From positions 1-8,868 of the forward strand of contig CAYWXH010000072.1 of the NCBI GenBank assembly GCA_964462295.1: a stretch of 8,868 nt of DNA, written 5' to 3'. Shown piece after piece: positions 7,267 through 8,868 of the stretch (positions within the stretch are counted from its first letter, which is position 1; each line of letters opens with the position of its first letter). A model generated the notes under the pieces. The model did not search any database. It had not been told where the DNA came from and saw only the letters and a program-made list of their open reading frames with translations. Source of the stretch: JALVIU01 sp964462295 (GTDB lineage: Bacteria; Atribacterota; JALVIU01). The translations under genes and the position numbers were made by a program.

Positions 7267-7314
7267 TTAGATTAAGAGGGGAGAAGATCTCACACCTCTC
7301 CCCTCTTAATCTAA
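7267..7314 (-). promoter_or_regulatory. Intercistronic stem-loop between binding-protein and permease genes
   Basis: A perfect 18-bp inverted repeat, 7267-7284 against 7297-7314, with a 12-base loop. The stem centre is GC-rich (GAGGGGAG/CTCCCCTC). On the minus-strand transcript it starts 7 bases after the binding-protein stop codon. The bases after it are AAATAGGGGG with no U run, so it does not look like a full intrinsic terminator. By analogy with the malE-malF interval it may protect the upstream mRNA 3' end or attenuate read-through, giving more binding protein than permease. Structure is seen; function is inferred. Confidence 0.75.
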
Positions 7315-7321
7315 CTTGTTA

Positions 7322-8563
7322 TTATTTTCTTAGGGCATCTAACTTTTTCTTTGCTTCATTTAAAATATTCATATCAACTTTGCCATTTCCTTTTAATACC
7401 ATTTTTACAAATACATCATCATATACCTTCTTTACTGCACCCCAATCCTGGAATTTCTGCCCTGGAACACCAGAAACTCTGCCATTGTTAAGTACTGCTA
7501 CAGCCTTTGCTATTACCTCATCTTCGGGGTCATCACCTAAGTATTTTACAGCTTCAGCTACAGGAGGGATAAATCCACCGGTACCTTTGGAAATCTTAAC
7601 TTGCATGTCAGGTCTTGTAAGATATTCAAGGAATTTTATAGCAAGTTCTTTATGGGGTGCATTTTTCATGATTCCAAATCCGCTTACTCCTGCTATACTT
7701 CCCCTTCCTGCAGGTCCCTTTGGAACAGGTGCCACAACAAATTTAGTCTCATTGGAACCATAAACCTGTCCTACACGAGCACAGTGCATCCAACTTAACC
7801 ATGCCTCTTCTCTCTTCATGGGTGATATGCAGTTATCAACATTTAATACTGAAGGTATAAAATCATCCTTCATCTTAACAAGAAGTTCCCAAGCCTTAAG
7901 TGCCCCAGGCGTTACCATTTCAGGGAAGCCTGCACCATAAGATAGAGAGATTGCACCAAACTGATATACAAAGGACTTCATAGGGACACCTGTCACAACG
8001 GTCTTTCCTACCCCTTCTCCTTTTCTCGTTGCATTAGACCATTCTACAAATTGTTCCCATGTAAGATTATCAATATCTGCACCTTTAGGTAGGTACTTTA
8101 ATGCCTTTTTATTAGCGATTAGAAGATATACATCTGCACCAACAGGTATAAAATATTGTTTCCCATTGTAATTTGTACCATAAGAGAATGCCTTACTAAA
8201 ATGCCTATCTGTCCATTTTTCTACATATGGGGTGAGGTCTTCTACATACCCTTTCTCAATCCACTCTGGCATATTGGATACATATGCGCAAACTATATCT
8301 GTGGTAACATGATGGGTCTTTTGCTGAACCTCTGCCCTCTCAAGCAATTTTTTATCATCTAAAATCTGGAAATTTACCTTACAATTATACTCTTTTTCAA
8401 AAGGTTTAATAACATTGTTAATAATAAATTCTTGTTCTGTAGGGACACTCCAAAGACGAGAAGAAAATACAAGCGTCTCCTTTCCAAACGCCAAGGTGGT
8501 ACTACCTAATAAAAGTGTCAAAAAAATACCTAAAAACATTAAGAGAAAAACTTTTCTTTGCAT
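7322..8563 (-). CDS. ABC transporter periplasmic sugar-binding protein
   Basis: A 413-residue family 1 extracellular solute-binding protein, which captures the substrate outside the membrane and delivers it to the two permeases. A signal peptide is clear: MQRK, then a hydrophobic core (5-20), with likely signal peptidase I cleavage after Ala25 or Gly27 (TTLAFG-KE). There is no lipobox cysteine, so the mature protein should be free in a periplasm. The mature part shows the usual two-lobe pattern, including SVPTEQEFI near the start, a GKQYFIPVGAD segment, and a late PAGRGSIAGVSGFGIMKNAP block followed by LAIKFLEYLTRPDMQ. Many Trp and Tyr residues could stack on sugars. The ATG at 8563 is chosen because AGGAGGG lies 7 bases upstream and the signal peptide starts there. 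An in-frame ATG at 8710 would run through the promoter and A/T tracts. Confidence 0.94.
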   Translation of the reverse strand: MQRKVFLLMFLGIFLTLLLGSTTLAFGKETLVFSSRLWSVPTEQEFIINNVIKPFEKEYNCKVNFQILDDKKLLERAEVQQKTHHVTTDIVCAYVSNMPEWIEKGYVEDLTPYVEKWTDRHFSKAFSYGTNYNGKQYFIPVGADVYLLIANKKALKYLPKGADIDNLTWEQFVEWSNATRKGEGVGKTVVTGVPMKSFVYQFGAISLSYGAGFPEMVTPGALKAWELLVKMKDDFIPSVLNVDNCISPMKREEAWLSWMHCARVGQVYGSNETKFVVAPVPKGPAGRGSIAGVSGFGIMKNAPHKELAIKFLEYLTRPDMQVKISKGTGGFIPPVAEAVKYLGDDPEDEVIAKAVAVLNNGRVSGVPGQKFQDWGAVKKVYDDVFVKMVLKGNGKVDMNILNEAKKKLDALRK

Positions 8564-8570
8564 ATACACA

Positions 8571-8577
8571 CCCTCCT
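8571..8577 (-). promoter_or_regulatory. Ribosome binding site of the binding-protein gene
   Basis: AGGAGGG on the minus strand, 7 bases before the ATG at 8563. This is the best Shine-Dalgarno match in the window. It fixes the start of the first gene and fits high expression of the binding protein. Confidence 0.85.
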
Positions 8578-8598
8578 TTTTAAATTTTTTTACCAAGA

Positions 8599-8621
8599 AT
8601 AGCAAATTGCTATCGATGGCA
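8599..8621 (-). promoter_or_regulatory. Probable LacI-family operator (two overlapping palindromes)
   Basis: 8608-8621 reads TGCTATCGATGGCA, a 14-bp palindrome with one mismatched pair and a central CG, the form typical of LacI/GalR operators. It overlaps a second, perfect odd-centred palindrome, ATAGCAAATTGCTAT (8599-8613). Both lie just downstream of the -10 element, about +2 to +25, where a repressor would block transcription. The operon encodes a LacI-type regulator whose hinge has the leucine that reads a central CG. Binding itself is inferred. Confidence 0.6.
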
Positions 8622-8629
8622 TATATATA

Positions 8630-8658
8630 AACATACCACATTTTACTCAAAAAATCAA
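8630..8658 (-). promoter_or_regulatory. Sigma-70-type promoter of the operon
   Basis: On the minus strand: -35 TTGATT (8653-8658), a 17-bp spacer, and -10 TATGTT (8630-8635) preceded by TGG, giving an extended -10. Transcription should begin near 8623, leaving a leader of about 60 bases before the ATG at 8563. Placement next to the operator palindromes and the A/T tracts supports it. Confidence 0.65.
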
Positions 8659-8666
8659 CCCAAAAG

Positions 8667-8695
8667 AAAAATTTTTTAAAAAATTTTTTGAAAAA
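8667..8695. promoter_or_regulatory. Phased A/T tracts upstream of the promoter
   Basis: The plus strand reads A5 T6 A6 T6 G A5 in succession, ending about 8 bp upstream of the -35 element. Runs like this bend or stiffen DNA and can act as an UP element for RNA polymerase. From 8696 to 8779 I see nothing else convincing. Confidence 0.45.
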
Positions 8696-8779
8696 GAGAA
8701 GGGCCCTCATTATTACTGTTTTTTCCTTTATCTAAAAATATAGATGCTATCTAAGAGTTATATAAGGGGTTATTGCCCA

Positions 8780-8793
8780 TGTCATTTGTGAGG
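8780..8793. repeat. Degenerate repeat tip (left-end orientation)
   Basis: TGTCATTTGTGAGG resembles the 13-bp left terminus TGTCATTGCGAGG, with one inserted T and a C-to-T change. It is the innermost tip on the right side. Confidence 0.55.
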
Positions 8794-8808
8794 AGGGCAT
8801 CCCCAACC

Positions 8809-8820
8809 GTCATTGCGAGG
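8809..8820. repeat. Repeat tip GTCATTGCGAGG
   Basis: An exact 12-base match to the left terminus of the element at 41-53 (GTCATTGCGAGG). It is followed by AGTCTGTGCCCCC, which resembles the AGCCCGT... start of the intact element only loosely. Confidence 0.75.
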
Positions 8821-8855
8821 AGTCTGTGCCCCCTGAGAACCACACATCTTCCAAC

Positions 8856-8868
8856 TGTCATTGCGAGG
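8856..8868. repeat. Terminal repeat tip at window end
   Basis: TGTCATTGCGAGG, identical to 41-53 and the exact reverse complement of 1-13. The window stops at its last base, so the rest of the element is missing. Confidence 0.85.

Noticed and set aside
8564..8710. An in-frame 49-residue N-terminal extension of the binding protein from an ATG at 8710
   Set aside because: It runs through the promoter, operator palindromes and A/T tracts, has low-complexity Phe/Lys composition, and would bury the clear signal peptide and AGGAGGG site that mark the start at 8563.

Overview
The window is a compact, AT-rich bacterial locus with eight genes, all on the minus strand. It is flanked at both ends by GC-richer interspersed inverted repeats. 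The substrate-binding protein has an ordinary signal peptide with no lipobox cysteine, which suggests a free periplasmic protein and hence a diderm cell. Ile ATA, Arg AGA and Leu TTA codons are common, as in many AT-rich anaerobes and thermophiles. I cannot name the species or phylum. The sequence begins with CCTCGCAATGACA and ends with the exact reverse complement of those 13 bases, so it looks like an assembly contig broken at a dispersed repeat.

Layout, left to right. Positions 1-266 hold one intact 114-bp inverted-repeat element that can fold into a cloverleaf, plus several partial copies. Positions 267-468 are AT-rich with no convincing feature. Then come cobM/cbiF (469-1212), a GNAT acetyltransferase (1312-1794), a LacI-family regulator (1823-2845), a GT-B glycosyltransferase (2852-4189), an ABC importer ATPase of the MalK/UgpC type (4204-5289), a MalG-type permease with an unusual extracytoplasmic insertion (5308-6360), a MalF-type permease (6362-7243), an 18-bp perfect stem-loop (7267-7314) and the substrate-binding protein (7322-8563). 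Upstream at 8599-8695 lie overlapping operator-like palindromes, an extended -10 promoter and phased A/T tracts. Positions 8780-8868 hold three more repeat tips.

The genes are transcribed right to left: binding protein, two permeases, ATPase, glycosyltransferase, LacI regulator, GNAT. Gaps in this run are 1-28 bp, except for about 78 bp containing the stem-loop after the binding-protein gene. This reads as one regulated carbohydrate-uptake operon that encodes its own repressor and a glycosyltransferase but no glycoside hydrolase or sugar kinase. The imported compound could be a sugar or a glycosylated compatible solute; the sequence does not decide which. The cobalamin-pathway gene cobM follows after 99 bp, possibly with its own weak promoter, and has no other cobalamin genes beside it in this window.
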